This document shows, in pieces, positions 8,516-16,037 of a stretch of 32,095 nt of DNA; position 1 is the stretch's first letter, and every line of letters begins with the position of its first letter. A program made the translations under genes and the position numbers. The notes beneath the pieces were generated by a model. The model had not been told where the DNA came from. It made no database searches and worked only from the letters and a program-made list of their open reading frames with translations. The stretch spans positions 1 to 32,095 of the forward strand of contig CBCPMW010000001.1 in assembly GCA_965120375.1 (NCBI GenBank). The letters are read 5' to 3'. The DNA is from CASPLG01 sp965120375. Its GTDB lineage: Bacteria > Bacillota > Clostridia > Oscillospirales > Acutalibacteraceae.

Positions 8516-9049
8516 ATGATTTGTGTTTTTTTAGCTGAAGGATTTGAGGAAATAGAAGCTTTAGCTCCGGTTGATATTTTAAGACGAGCGAGAATAGATG
8601 TAAAAACGGTTTCAATTTTGGGAAAAACTGTTTCAGGGACAAACGGGATAAAAATTGAAGCTGATATGGTCTTAGATCAACTTGATAAAAGTAGTATAGA
8701 TGGAGTTGTTTTACCCGGAGGAATGCCGGGGGCTGAGAATTTATTTAAAAGTGAAAAAATTAAAGAGGTTGTAAAGTATTGCTTTGATGAGGACAAGTTG
8801 GTAGCTGCGATATGTGCTGCTCCGATGATTTTGGGTAGGATGAATTTTTTAAATGGGAGAAAAGCTTGCTGTTATCCTGGATTTGAAAATGAGTTAAAGG
8901 GAGCAGAAGTGTTAGACCAAAGAGTGTTATTGGACGGAAATATAATTACAGGAAAGGGGCCAGGAGCTGCAATAGAATTTTCTTTAAAAATAGTCGAAGT
9001 TATGTCTGGATATAAAAAGTCTCAGCAAGTGAGGTTGGGATTGCAATGA
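8516..9049 (+). CDS. DJ-1/PfpI-family protein (YajL/ThiJ type)
   Basis: Member of the DJ-1/PfpI superfamily, whose bacterial DJ-1-like branch is linked to deglycation or oxidative-stress protection; the exact activity is debated. The 177-residue protein is one flavodoxin-like domain. AEGFEEIEA (residues 7-15) carries the conserved Glu, LPGGMPG follows at about 66-72, and AAICAAP gives the nucleophile-elbow Cys at residue 100. KACCYPGFE and GKGPGAAIEF are also family-typical. ATG 8516 is chosen because AGGAGGGG lies just upstream; the frame extends further back but without a signal. The gene overlaps the next one by ATGA. The 215 nt before it contain no convincing gene. Confidence 0.92.
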   Translation: MICVFLAEGFEEIEALAPVDILRRARIDVKTVSILGKTVSGTNGIKIEADMVLDQLDKSSIDGVVLPGGMPGAENLFKSEKIKEVVKYCFDEDKLVAAICAAPMILGRMNFLNGRKACCYPGFENELKGAEVLDQRVLLDGNIITGKGPGAAIEFSLKIVEVMSGYKKSQQVRLGLQ

Positions 9050-9663
9050 AAGTAAAAAACCTTAAGCAGTTTAAAAATAATCTTAGGGATAAATACAGAG
9101 CTATCAGAGAGAATATGTCACTGGAAGTAAAAAAAAGTATGGACGAGAAAATATTACAGAAACTTAGTTCTTTACAAGAGTATAAGTTTAGTAATATTGT
9201 TTTGGTATATGTTTCAAAAAATATAGAAGTGTCAACGGACATAATAATAGAAGATGCTTGGAGAAAAGGTAAACGTGTAGCTGTTCCAAAATGTAATATG
9301 GACGACAGGAGTATGGATTTTTATTATATAAAATCAAGAAATGATCTAGAAAAAGGTGCTTTTGGTCTTTATGAACCGATAAAAGGTCAGTGTGAGATTT
9401 TTACTAGTTTTTCTCAAGGGATTTGTATTGTTCCGGGTTTTTGTTTTGATCAAAATGGATATCGGCTCGGGTACGGGCATGGGTACTATGATAGATTTCT
9501 CCATAGATTTGGTGGATTTACTGCTGGAATTTGCTACAGCAGTTGCATGAAGTTTTACCTACCTAGAGGAAAATACGACAAATCAGTTGACGTAATAGTG
9601 AACGATAAATATATCAAGAGAATACATAACAACTATACGAATAGAGGCAAAAATATAATTTAA
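9046..9663 (+). CDS. 5-formyltetrahydrofolate cyclo-ligase
   Basis: Converts 5-formyl-THF to 5,10-methenyl-THF with ATP, recovering a stored folate into the one-carbon pool. The 205-residue protein matches the family in length. The N-terminal basic helix (NNLRDKYRAIREN) precedes the Rossmann-like core. VAVPKCN lies at about 78-84, and the diagnostic GYGHGYYDR motif is at 142-150, with IVPGFCFDQNGYRLG just before it. The start ATG overlaps the DJ-1 stop, so the two are translationally coupled. The folate product could support ThyX upstream, which uses methylene-THF. Two Cys-rich spots (GFCFD, CYSSC) are unremarkable. Confidence 0.93.
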   Translation: MKVKNLKQFKNNLRDKYRAIRENMSLEVKKSMDEKILQKLSSLQEYKFSNIVLVYVSKNIEVSTDIIIEDAWRKGKRVAVPKCNMDDRSMDFYYIKSRNDLEKGAFGLYEPIKGQCEIFTSFSQGICIVPGFCFDQNGYRLGYGHGYYDRFLHRFGGFTAGICYSSCMKFYLPRGKYDKSVDVIVNDKYIKRIHNNYTNRGKNII

Positions 9664-9692
9664 AAATAATTTGTTATTTTAGGGGAAATTTC

Positions 9693-11099
9693 ATGAAAAA
9701 TGATGAAACCAAGTTAGATAAACAAGAGAATAACCGTGAATTTGAAACCAGTAAAGAGAATCTAGAAGAAAATCCAAATAAAGAAAATTCAGAAGATAAA
9801 AGTTTTGGTGGTGCAGAGGGAAAAAACGAAAAATACGACGATATTTACTCGGGGTCTCGGCAAGATGAAAAAAAAGAAGATGAAATTTTTAGCGATTTGA
9901 GAAAAAATCTAGATGAAAAAAAAATGGATGATATTTTTAGTGAAAATTCTGATAAAGAAAAGGAAAATCTAGAAATATATAAGCCGAAAAAAAATAAAGT
10001 TTTATTCTACTTTATATGGTTGGTGTTTTTGACTTTAATTTCTGTTTTGCTTGCCGGATATTCTATAATTGCAGTGAATGATATGCTGGGGTTAGGTCAA
10101 GGCGACGAAATAATTGTTGTTGATATTCCCGAAGGAGCCAATGTTGATACAGTAGCGAAAATTTTAAAATCAAGTGGAGTTATAAAACAAGAATTTTTCT
10201 TTAAAATTTATGCAATTGTAACTAAAAATGCAAAAAAATTCCAGGCTGGCACTTATGAACTTAAACCTAATATGGATTATCAGGTTTTAATTAATAATAT
10301 AAAAAGTAGTGCTTTGCAAAAAGATGTTGTAGAACTTGCATTCCTTGAAGGAATGAATATACAAGAATACGCTCAGCTTTTAGAAGAAAAGGAAGTTTGT
10401 AGTAAAGAAAAATTCTTAGAAAAATGTAAGTCTGATGAATTTGACGAAAAATATGAATTCTTGAAAGAGATAGAAAATAAAAGTGAAAGATGCTACAAAC
10501 TTGAAGGATATTTATTTCCGGATACTTATGAGTTTTATAAAAATGAAGATCCAGGCAGTGTAATTAGACGATTTTTAAGTAATTTCCAGAAAAAAATAAT
10601 AAAATTAAACATTCATGAAGGTTACGATAAAAAAGTAAGTATAAAGCAAATTTGTAGTGAATTTGGAAAAACTTTAGACGAAATTTTAAATATATCTTCT
10701 ATGATTCAAGCTGAAGCTGCCGACAGAAGTGATATGTATAAAGTTTCATCTGTAATTTATAATCGCTTAGAAACAATTTCGTCTGATGGATATAATAAGT
10801 TTGGTGAGTTCGGACTTTCGAAATTAGGGATCGATTCTACTGTTTGGTATCCTTATAAAACAAAAAGTGCTGTCCCATCAAATATTGTCAACACTTTCCA
10901 AAGTAGTTACGACACTTATGAAATTGTAGGTTTGCCTCCGGGGCCAATTTGTAACCCTGGTTTGGAAGCAATTTATGCAGCGTTAAATCCAGAAAATACG
11001 GAATATTATTATTTCTGTCACGGAAGCTCGCAGGAAAGTTACTACGCTAAAACTAGTAATGAGCATATGATAAATTTAAAAAAAGCTGGACTAGTATAA
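9693..11099 (+). CDS. mltG: Endolytic murein transglycosylase MltG (YceG family)
   Basis: Cuts nascent peptidoglycan strands and sets glycan chain termination at the cytoplasmic membrane. The 468-residue protein has a long, very acidic, Asn/Lys-rich cytoplasmic N-terminus (1-100), one transmembrane helix (about 103-128) and an extracytoplasmic YceG domain. The LysM-like subdomain includes VDIPEGANVDTVAKIL (143-158). LEGYLFPDTYEF is at 270-281, and the catalytic segment SMIQAEA places the active Glu at 341. GLPPGPICNPG (413-423) is the conserved end motif. AGGGGA lies 7 nt before the ATG. It probably continues the DJ-1/cyclo-ligase transcript, 29 nt downstream. Confidence 0.95.
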   Translation: MKNDETKLDKQENNREFETSKENLEENPNKENSEDKSFGGAEGKNEKYDDIYSGSRQDEKKEDEIFSDLRKNLDEKKMDDIFSENSDKEKENLEIYKPKKNKVLFYFIWLVFLTLISVLLAGYSIIAVNDMLGLGQGDEIIVVDIPEGANVDTVAKILKSSGVIKQEFFFKIYAIVTKNAKKFQAGTYELKPNMDYQVLINNIKSSALQKDVVELAFLEGMNIQEYAQLLEEKEVCSKEKFLEKCKSDEFDEKYEFLKEIENKSERCYKLEGYLFPDTYEFYKNEDPGSVIRRFLSNFQKKIIKLNIHEGYDKKVSIKQICSEFGKTLDEILNISSMIQAEAADRSDMYKVSSVIYNRLETISSDGYNKFGEFGLSKLGIDSTVWYPYKTKSAVPSNIVNTFQSSYDTYEIVGLPPGPICNPGLEAIYAALNPENTEYYYFCHGSSQESYYAKTSNEHMINLKKAGLV

Positions 11100-11322
11100 T
11101 CTAGGTTTAGAGGTTTTAAATTTTTAAGTGGATTACTTTAAACTCTGTTTTTGTTCTAATTAAAAAATAGAGCTTATATAGATTAAATTGCAGAAAAAAG
11201 AAAGTGTTGTGATTCTTGAAGTTATAAAGTTTTTCCAAAAAGCTTCGATTTTATCTACAATCTAGCATTAAGTCTGGAAAAATATCATGATTGTAAATTT
11301 CACAAAATAAATCAAAATTTAC

Positions 11323-11351
11323 TTGACATAATGTGTAATATATTGTAATAT
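11323..11351 (+). promoter_or_regulatory. Strong sigma-A promoter for the leader-peptide-like gene pair
   Basis: A perfect TTGACA (11323-11328) is 17 nt from TAATAT (11346-11351), with TTG just before the -10 box. Two overlapping copies of GTAATATAT lie across the spacer and -10 region, a possible operator. The predicted start near 11358 leaves a leader of about 30-40 nt. This and the 31968 promoter are among the closest to consensus in the window. The preceding stretch (11100-11322) holds no gene that I can support. Confidence 0.75.
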
Positions 11352-11386
11352 ATGTTACGTAAATATATATTTTCAATACAAGGGGG

Positions 11387-11818
11387 GTGGTTAACATCAA
11401 AAATTTATCTATTCTATCCAGAGATGAATATTTCTTGAGTCGTCTCCTTACTTTTAAATCCTACGATAAAGTTCAAAATGCACTTAAAAGTAAAGGCATT
11501 GATTTTTCTATTGATACGATAAAAAAAATAAAAGATATTGTTTATGATTTGCAAGAAAATGAAGATATACTTACAAAAGAGGATTTAGAGATAATTGAGC
11601 ATGCAGGAGATAACCTTGGAGGTAAAGGGGATTTTAATCAGGATCTTTACAATTTTTTTTACGGCAGTAAAGAGAAGTACCCTGAAAATTTTTTTTTGAA
11701 TAAACAACCTCTTTACAGTGCGGAAACGATATCAACAGGAATATTCGCTGTTGCCTGCCTGATATTTAAAGTGAAAAAGAAATATTTAAAATCCAGGGAT
11801 TTGTGGCAACTTGGCTAG
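11387..11818 (+). CDS. Small protein with leader-peptide-like N-terminus and C-terminal hydrophobic helix
   Basis: A 143-residue protein of unknown function. The N-terminal half (DEYFLSRLL, then KGIDFSIDTI, then LTKEDLEIIEHAGDNLGG) resembles the helical leaders of Nif11-like or double-glycine bacteriocin/RiPP precursors, which usually end LSEEELEEVAGG. The C-terminal part has a hydrophobic stretch (STGIFAVACLIFK) followed by a basic run (KVKKKYLKSR), like a membrane helix. The next gene has a related N-terminus. The GTG at 11387 directly abuts the AGGGGG site, which is too close; the in-frame ATC at 11396 is spaced 8 nt from it, so the true start may be that rare codon. No maturation or export gene is adjacent, so RiPP status is inference only. 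Confidence 0.6.
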   Translation: MVNIKNLSILSRDEYFLSRLLTFKSYDKVQNALKSKGIDFSIDTIKKIKDIVYDLQENEDILTKEDLEIIEHAGDNLGGKGDFNQDLYNFFYGSKEKYPENFFLNKQPLYSAETISTGIFAVACLIFKVKKKYLKSRDLWQLG

Positions 11819-11925
11819 ACAGCATAACTAAACTAAAAAAACCAAATTTTTATAGATATAATCTTAAAGGATAAAGGGGAACATAAGAGGAAAGGGTGAA
11901 CGTGGTCATGTAAAGGAGGCTTGCT

Positions 11926-12327
11926 ATGGATTTACATAATAATGAAAAACGGATTTCTCCTTATGGAGTGAGTGATGCTGGGACTGAAATGATTTTAAGT
12001 GACCAAAAAGAAGCACTGAGTGCACTTGCTTTGGACCAAGAATTTGTTGAACATTTGCTTGCTCAGAAAACTTTAAAGGGAATGCAGAGCCTTTTCAAAA
12101 ATAGGGGTGTCATTTTAAGTGCTAAAGAGATTGATGATTTTATCGAAATGGTAAAAGCTTTTTCCACAAAACAGGCTTTACCTGATCAGTTTTTTGAAAA
12201 TGCGGCTGCAGGTTTTGCCAGTAACACAGGTGCTATAACTTTAGCCAGCAAAATGGCAGAAACAGTAAACAGTCCAGAGCCAAGCATAAGACCAAAACTT
12301 CTTGAAGATTCTGTGTTTTGGTTATAA
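11926..12327 (+). CDS. Small protein related to the preceding one, leader-peptide-like
   Basis: A 133-residue protein with ATG start and an AAAGGAGG site at good spacing. Residues 39-75 (DQEFVEHLLAQK, MQSLFKNRGVILSAKEI) align with the same part of the upstream gene: D..F...LL..K, then Q, K, G, S and I fall at matching places. The pattern is that of Nif11/double-glycine-type leaders. After ALPDQFFENAAAGF the tail is small-residue-rich (SNTGAITLASKMAETVNS) and ends hydrophobic (SVFWL); it has no Cys. A precursor peptide, a regulator or a helical adaptor are all possible. The stop at 12325-12327 lies 64 nt before a terminator-like hairpin. Confidence 0.65.
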   Translation: MDLHNNEKRISPYGVSDAGTEMILSDQKEALSALALDQEFVEHLLAQKTLKGMQSLFKNRGVILSAKEIDDFIEMVKAFSTKQALPDQFFENAAAGFASNTGAITLASKMAETVNSPEPSIRPKLLEDSVFWL

Positions 12328-12391
12328 AGATTTTTTGTAAACAAAAGTTTTATAAGTTTTTAAAGCTTTTTAGAATAAACTTAGAAGAGAC

Positions 12392-12436
12392 GGCCAATAC
12401 TTTAGGTAAATTACCTGAAAGTAGAGGCCTTTTTTT
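12392..12436 (+). promoter_or_regulatory. Long hairpin plus U-run hiding the PBP ribosome binding site
   Basis: GGCC (12392-12395) pairs with GGCC (12426-12429), and TACTTTAGGT (12398-12407) pairs with ACCTgAAAGTA (12413-12423, one bulged G), closed by a short AT loop. Seven T follow at 12430-12436, and then the PBP ATG at 12438. This has all the parts of an intrinsic terminator. The only ribosome binding site for the PBP (AGAGG, 12423-12427) lies in the 3' arm, so the same fold would also block translation. It matches no riboswitch class I know. Confidence 0.7.
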
Positions 12437-12437
12437 A

Positions 12438-14051
12438 ATGCAACGAAGAATAATAATATTTTTTTCTATATTAATGTTTTGTTTTTGTATGTGTATTATT
12501 GTGCTGGATAATATATCTACAAAAGATGTTTTACACGATGCTGCTGCGTATCAGAGGTTATACAAGCTAAAAATTGCACAAGCTCGCGGAACAATTTATG
12601 ATTTTAGGTTGATTCCACTTGTAAATAGAAGTAAAAAGTTGATAGCTGCAGTAGTGCCGGGACAAGATACTATAAGTGCAATTTCACAAGTTGTGAAAGA
12701 GAGCAACCTTGCGGAAGTTTGGAAAGAAATATCGCTAAATAAACCTTTTGCAGTAGAAGTTGAAAAAAATATACAATGTAGCGGAATACAAACATTTGAA
12801 GTTCCGATAAGATATTCAATAAATGCAAAAGCTGCACACATAATAGGCTACGTTTCCAGAGACAATAAAGGTGTGTGTGGAATAGAAAAAGCCTATGATG
12901 ATTATTTAGACAGTAAGCAAAATGATATTTGTATTTGTTACAATGTGGACGCTTTAAATCACTTACTTTTAGGTGCACAAGGTTTTAGAAATGATAGATC
13001 GTATATGCTGTCAAAAGGTATTGTTCTAAATATAGATAAAAGACTTCAAGATTTAGCTGAAGAAATTGCAAATAAATATATAACCAAAGGAGCAGTTGTA
13101 ATAACAGAAGTTCCGAATTGTGAAATTAGAGCTATAGCAAGTTTTCCGAGTTTTTCTCCTCAAAATGTAGAAAAGTATCTGGATGATAAAAATTCACCGA
13201 TGATAAATCGAGCATTTAGTTTATATAGTTTCGGTTCAATATTTAAACTTATTACAGCTGCAGCTGCATTAGAATCCGGAATAAATGAAGAAACAATTTA
13301 TAACTGTAAAGGGTTTAATGAAGTAGGAGACAAAAAATTTAAATGCTTCGCTGGAAAAGCTCATGGGGAAGAAAACCTTGAAAAAGCAATAGCTTACTCT
13401 TGTAATGGTTATTTTATTGAACTTGCAAATAAAATGGGCCAAGAAAAACTTTTGTCTATGGCAAAAAAATTTAAACTAGATCAAAGTATATCTCTAGCTA
13501 ACGATATAAAAACAAGCTGTGCAGTACTTCCGTCTATAGAAAGTTTGGAAAATTCTGGAATACTTGCTAATTTCTCGTTCGGACAAGGAAAACTTATGGT
13601 TTCTCCTGTTCACGTAGCTGCAATTATGAACGCTATAGCTTCTGGAGGATTTTATACTGATCCTTGGATTGTTTGTGGTTTTGCCGACGAAAATATGAAA
13701 ATTACTCATCTTGAAAAACCAGGTCAAGAGCGAATTTTGTCTCAAAATACAGCAGATAAAATAAAAAAATATATGATATCATCTCTCGAATATGGAACTA
13801 GTATGAAAGGGAAACCCGAAAAAATGTCAGCTGCAGCTAAAACTTCTACAGCACAAACCGGAATAAAAGACTTAGATGGAAATGATATTATACATGCGTG
13901 GCTTGGGGGGTTTTTCCCAGCAGAATCTCCCAAATATTCAATTGTTATAATGTCGGAAGGGACATCTGGTGGAGGAGAAAGCTGTGGTCCAGTTTTTAGA
14001 GAAATTATAGATAGCATCTACGAAGAATTCCCAGAAATTTTCATTGATTAA
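12438..14051 (+). CDS. Penicillin-binding transpeptidase (class B PBP, PbpA/SpoVD-like)
   Basis: Monofunctional D,D-transpeptidase that cross-links peptidoglycan outside the membrane. From ATG 12438 the product is 537 residues, opening with a basic start and a membrane anchor (MQRRIIIFFSILMFCF). ARGTIYDF follows, a variant of the class B RGxIYDR motif. The three active-site motifs are present: SIFK (Ser267-Lys270), SCN (321-323) and KTS (468-470, within AAKTSTAQTG). The PASTA domains seen in many SpoVD/PBP2x proteins are absent, so it is closer to short PbpA-type enzymes. The frame extends back to a TTG at 12318 overlapping the preceding gene, but the anchor and the AGAGG site support 12438. 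The site lies within the hairpin described at 12392-12436. Confidence 0.92.
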   Translation: MQRRIIIFFSILMFCFCMCIIVLDNISTKDVLHDAAAYQRLYKLKIAQARGTIYDFRLIPLVNRSKKLIAAVVPGQDTISAISQVVKESNLAEVWKEISLNKPFAVEVEKNIQCSGIQTFEVPIRYSINAKAAHIIGYVSRDNKGVCGIEKAYDDYLDSKQNDICICYNVDALNHLLLGAQGFRNDRSYMLSKGIVLNIDKRLQDLAEEIANKYITKGAVVITEVPNCEIRAIASFPSFSPQNVEKYLDDKNSPMINRAFSLYSFGSIFKLITAAAALESGINEETIYNCKGFNEVGDKKFKCFAGKAHGEENLEKAIAYSCNGYFIELANKMGQEKLLSMAKKFKLDQSISLANDIKTSCAVLPSIESLENSGILANFSFGQGKLMVSPVHVAAIMNAIASGGFYTDPWIVCGFADENMKITHLEKPGQERILSQNTADKIKKYMISSLEYGTSMKGKPEKMSAAAKTSTAQTGIKDLDGNDIIHAWLGGFFPAESPKYSIVIMSEGTSGGGESCGPVFREIIDSIYEEFPEIFID

Positions 14052-14069
14052 AGTTATAGAAAAAACCAG

Positions 14070-14089
14070 AAAAATCTAAAAAATTTAGA
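14070..14089 (-). terminator. Weak intrinsic terminator after yebC
   Basis: Read on the minus strand, TCTAAA-TTT-TTTAGA forms a 6-bp stem with a 3-nt loop, followed by five T. It lies just past the yebC stop. The stem is all A/T except one pair, so efficiency is doubtful. Confidence 0.4.
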
Positions 14090-14102
14090 GTAAAACAAGA
14101 AA

Positions 14103-14837
14103 TTAATCTAAATTTTCGCAGTTATGCCAAACATTTTGCACATCATCGTCATCTTCAAGTATCTCTAGAAAATTTTGAAGGCGTGACAAACTCACACTGT
14201 CCAAAACTTCTATGTAATTTTCAGGAACCATTTCGATTTCTGATGAGACAAAATGATATCCTTTTTCCGAAAGACTAGCGTGAGCTTCAGAATAATCTTC
14301 TGGATCAGTAATTATCACAAAACAATCATCTTGAATATTAAAATCAGAAGCGCCAACTTCTAAAGCATCTTCCACGGCAATTTCTTCCGGCTTGTTCGGA
14401 GTTTTTTCTATTACTATTACACCTTTTTTAGAAAACATAAATGAAACACAACCAGTTGTCCCTAAATTTCCACCGTATTTATCAAAATAATGACGAATAT
14501 TTCCGGCAGTACGATTTCTGTTATCCGTAAGTGTTTCCACAATAAAAGCAACTCCGCTAAGGCCGTATCCTTCATATACTATAGATTCATAATTGGCCCC
14601 GTCTGAACTACCCGCTGCTTTTTTTATAATTCGTTCTATATTCTCATTTGGGACATTGTTAGCTTTTGCCTTGGCTATACAATCTTTTAGACGTGAATTT
14701 GTATTTGGGTCGCCTCCACCTCCATCTCTTACTGCAACTGTTAGTTCTCGACCTATTTTAGTAAATATTTTTGCTCTTTGTGCATCGGTTTTCTCTTTTT
14801 TCCTTTTTATGTTGTTCCATTTAGAATGCCCTGACAA
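14103..14837 (-). CDS. yebC: YebC/PmpR-family DNA-binding/translation-associated protein
   Basis: Conserved cytoplasmic protein of the YebC/PmpR/TACO1 family. Members were first described as transcriptional regulators; recent work ties some to translation of proline-rich stretches. The 244-residue product begins SGHSKWNNIKRKKEKTDAQR, the invariant family N-terminus, then FTKIGRELTVAVRDGGGGDP and NVPNENIERIIKKA. The family start M-x-GHSKW fixes the start at TTG 14837, which has AAGGAGGAG 7 nt upstream. The acidic C-terminus (EILEDDDDVQNVWHN) is also typical. It follows the two glycosyltransferases with a 19-nt gap, so it is probably the last gene of that operon. ruvC/ruvA, common yebC neighbours, are absent. 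Confidence 0.95.
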   Translation of the reverse strand: MSGHSKWNNIKRKKEKTDAQRAKIFTKIGRELTVAVRDGGGGDPNTNSRLKDCIAKAKANNVPNENIERIIKKAAGSSDGANYESIVYEGYGLSGVAFIVETLTDNRNRTAGNIRHYFDKYGGNLGTTGCVSFMFSKKGVIVIEKTPNKPEEIAVEDALEVGASDFNIQDDCFVIITDPEDYSEAHASLSEKGYHFVSSEIEMVPENYIEVLDSVSLSRLQNFLEILEDDDDVQNVWHNCENLD

Positions 14838-14856
14838 AGTAAACTCCTCCTTATTT

Positions 14857-15828
14857 TTAAACAAAATTGGCGTAGTTTCCCATTTTATCAATTATTTCCT
14901 GTAAATCATTTGGAATTTTTTCAATTTTTCCTATCAAATTTTCATTTAAAATATCTAAAACTTGTTTTGCATATTCAGCCTGCTTTTGCGCGTCTTTTAG
15001 TTCAGCTATTCTATAGTAAGTAATGTCTAAACACAGGCACAAAAGCCAATCATAGGCGTTTTTATACTCATTTTCTAGATAATATTTTGTCATGTAGTGA
15101 CAACGTCTTATAGCAGAAATTAACCGAGACTCCACTCCTAATGTATGCTCAATTGAAGAATCTCTCATGAAGTAGTGATAATAAACACCAGGTTGATTAG
15201 TTATAATTTTAGCATGTGGAAAAGCCATAGTCAAAAAAAGACTGTCTTCACCGTATTTTACATCGTCCATAAAAGTTATATGGTTGTCTTTTATCAGAGA
15301 CGACTTAAAAATTCTTGTGTAGACGCTACAGTTCATGAAATCATTTTCTAAAACATAAAAGGGATCAGTAAATGTTTTACTTTCGACAGTTTTTCCGTAT
15401 GTGTGACTTGGCTCAAACATAAGACCAAAGTTTAATATATCAGCGTTTTCAAGTTTCATTTTTTCTAAGCATTTCTCATATAAATCTAGATCTATCCAGT
15501 CATCAGAATCTAAAAAAGTTAAGTATGTTCCCCGACTTTTTTCTATTCCGGAATTTCTAGCAGAAGAAACACCTCCGTTTTCTTTATTTATGATTTTAAT
15601 TCTAGTGTCTTTTTGTTTATACTCATTTAAAATGCTAAGAGAGTTATCAGTAGATCCGTCGTCAACGCATATAATTTCGATATCTTTAAAAGTCTGATTT
15701 GCAACTGAATCTAGACATTTTGTAAGATACTCTTCTGTGTTATAAATAGGAATTATTACGGAAAGCTCTGGTTTTCTAAGAAATTTCTTTAATGTAAAAA
15801 ATAAAACTACCAAAAATAAACCTATCAA
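14857..15828 (-). CDS. Family 2 glycosyltransferase, membrane-anchored; damaged 5' end
   Basis: GT-A fold transferase expected to add sugars to a surface polysaccharide, lipid or protein at the cytoplasmic face. LSVIIPIYNTEEYL opens the domain, CVDDGSTDNS binds the nucleotide sugar, GGVSSARNSGIE follows, and FLDSDDW is the metal-binding DxD region. The C-terminal half (YGEDSLFL, YYHYFMRDSS) matches its paralogue upstream. The only start in frame is TTG 15828, which has no ribosome binding site and would begin inside the membrane helix. The missing anchor lies in another frame 20-60 nt upstream, after a good AAAGGGGG site. The catalytic domain is intact, so the gene may be recently damaged, use unusual initiation and frameshifting, or contain a sequencing error. 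Confidence 0.85.
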   Translation of the reverse strand: MIGLFLVVLFFTLKKFLRKPELSVIIPIYNTEEYLTKCLDSVANQTFKDIEIICVDDGSTDNSLSILNEYKQKDTRIKIINKENGGVSSARNSGIEKSRGTYLTFLDSDDWIDLDLYEKCLEKMKLENADILNFGLMFEPSHTYGKTVESKTFTDPFYVLENDFMNCSVYTRIFKSSLIKDNHITFMDDVKYGEDSLFLTMAFPHAKIITNQPGVYYHYFMRDSSIEHTLGVESRLISAIRRCHYMTKYYLENEYKNAYDWLLCLCLDITYYRIAELKDAQKQAEYAKQVLDILNENLIGKIEKIPNDLQEIIDKMGNYANFV

Positions 15829-15904
15829 GGAACAAATAAATAGTATTATAAGAAAGTGCTATTTTACGCTTTTTATTTAGTGTATATATTGTAATTCCCC
15901 CTTT
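15829..15904 (-). other. Displaced N-terminus of the glycosyltransferase (ATA in start position, +1 shift)
   Basis: AAAGGGGG (15904-15897) is 7 nt from an ATA codon (15889-15887), where an ATG would be expected. The following frame reads YTLNKKRKIAL, a basic stretch of the kind that precedes a membrane helix. Skipping one base in the TTT run at 15855-15853 joins it to LIILFICSLIGLFLVVLFF in the glycosyltransferase frame. This mirrors the basic-plus-helix N-terminus of the paralogue. Confidence 0.55.
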
Positions 15905-16037
15905 GAACTGCACTTTTTTGGATTCTAAAAACAAAAGTTTCTGATTTTCTAAAATTTTTCTAGTATAAAAATTGACTTGCAAGACTAACTAAAAACTCAA
16001 ATGAGAACGCAACTGTTTTACACAGTTTTTCTGCTAT

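Noticed and set aside
8353..8538. 61-codon basic open frame before the DJ-1 gene
   Set aside because: No ribosome binding site, low-complexity Lys/Phe composition, and it runs over the real DJ-1 start in another frame.
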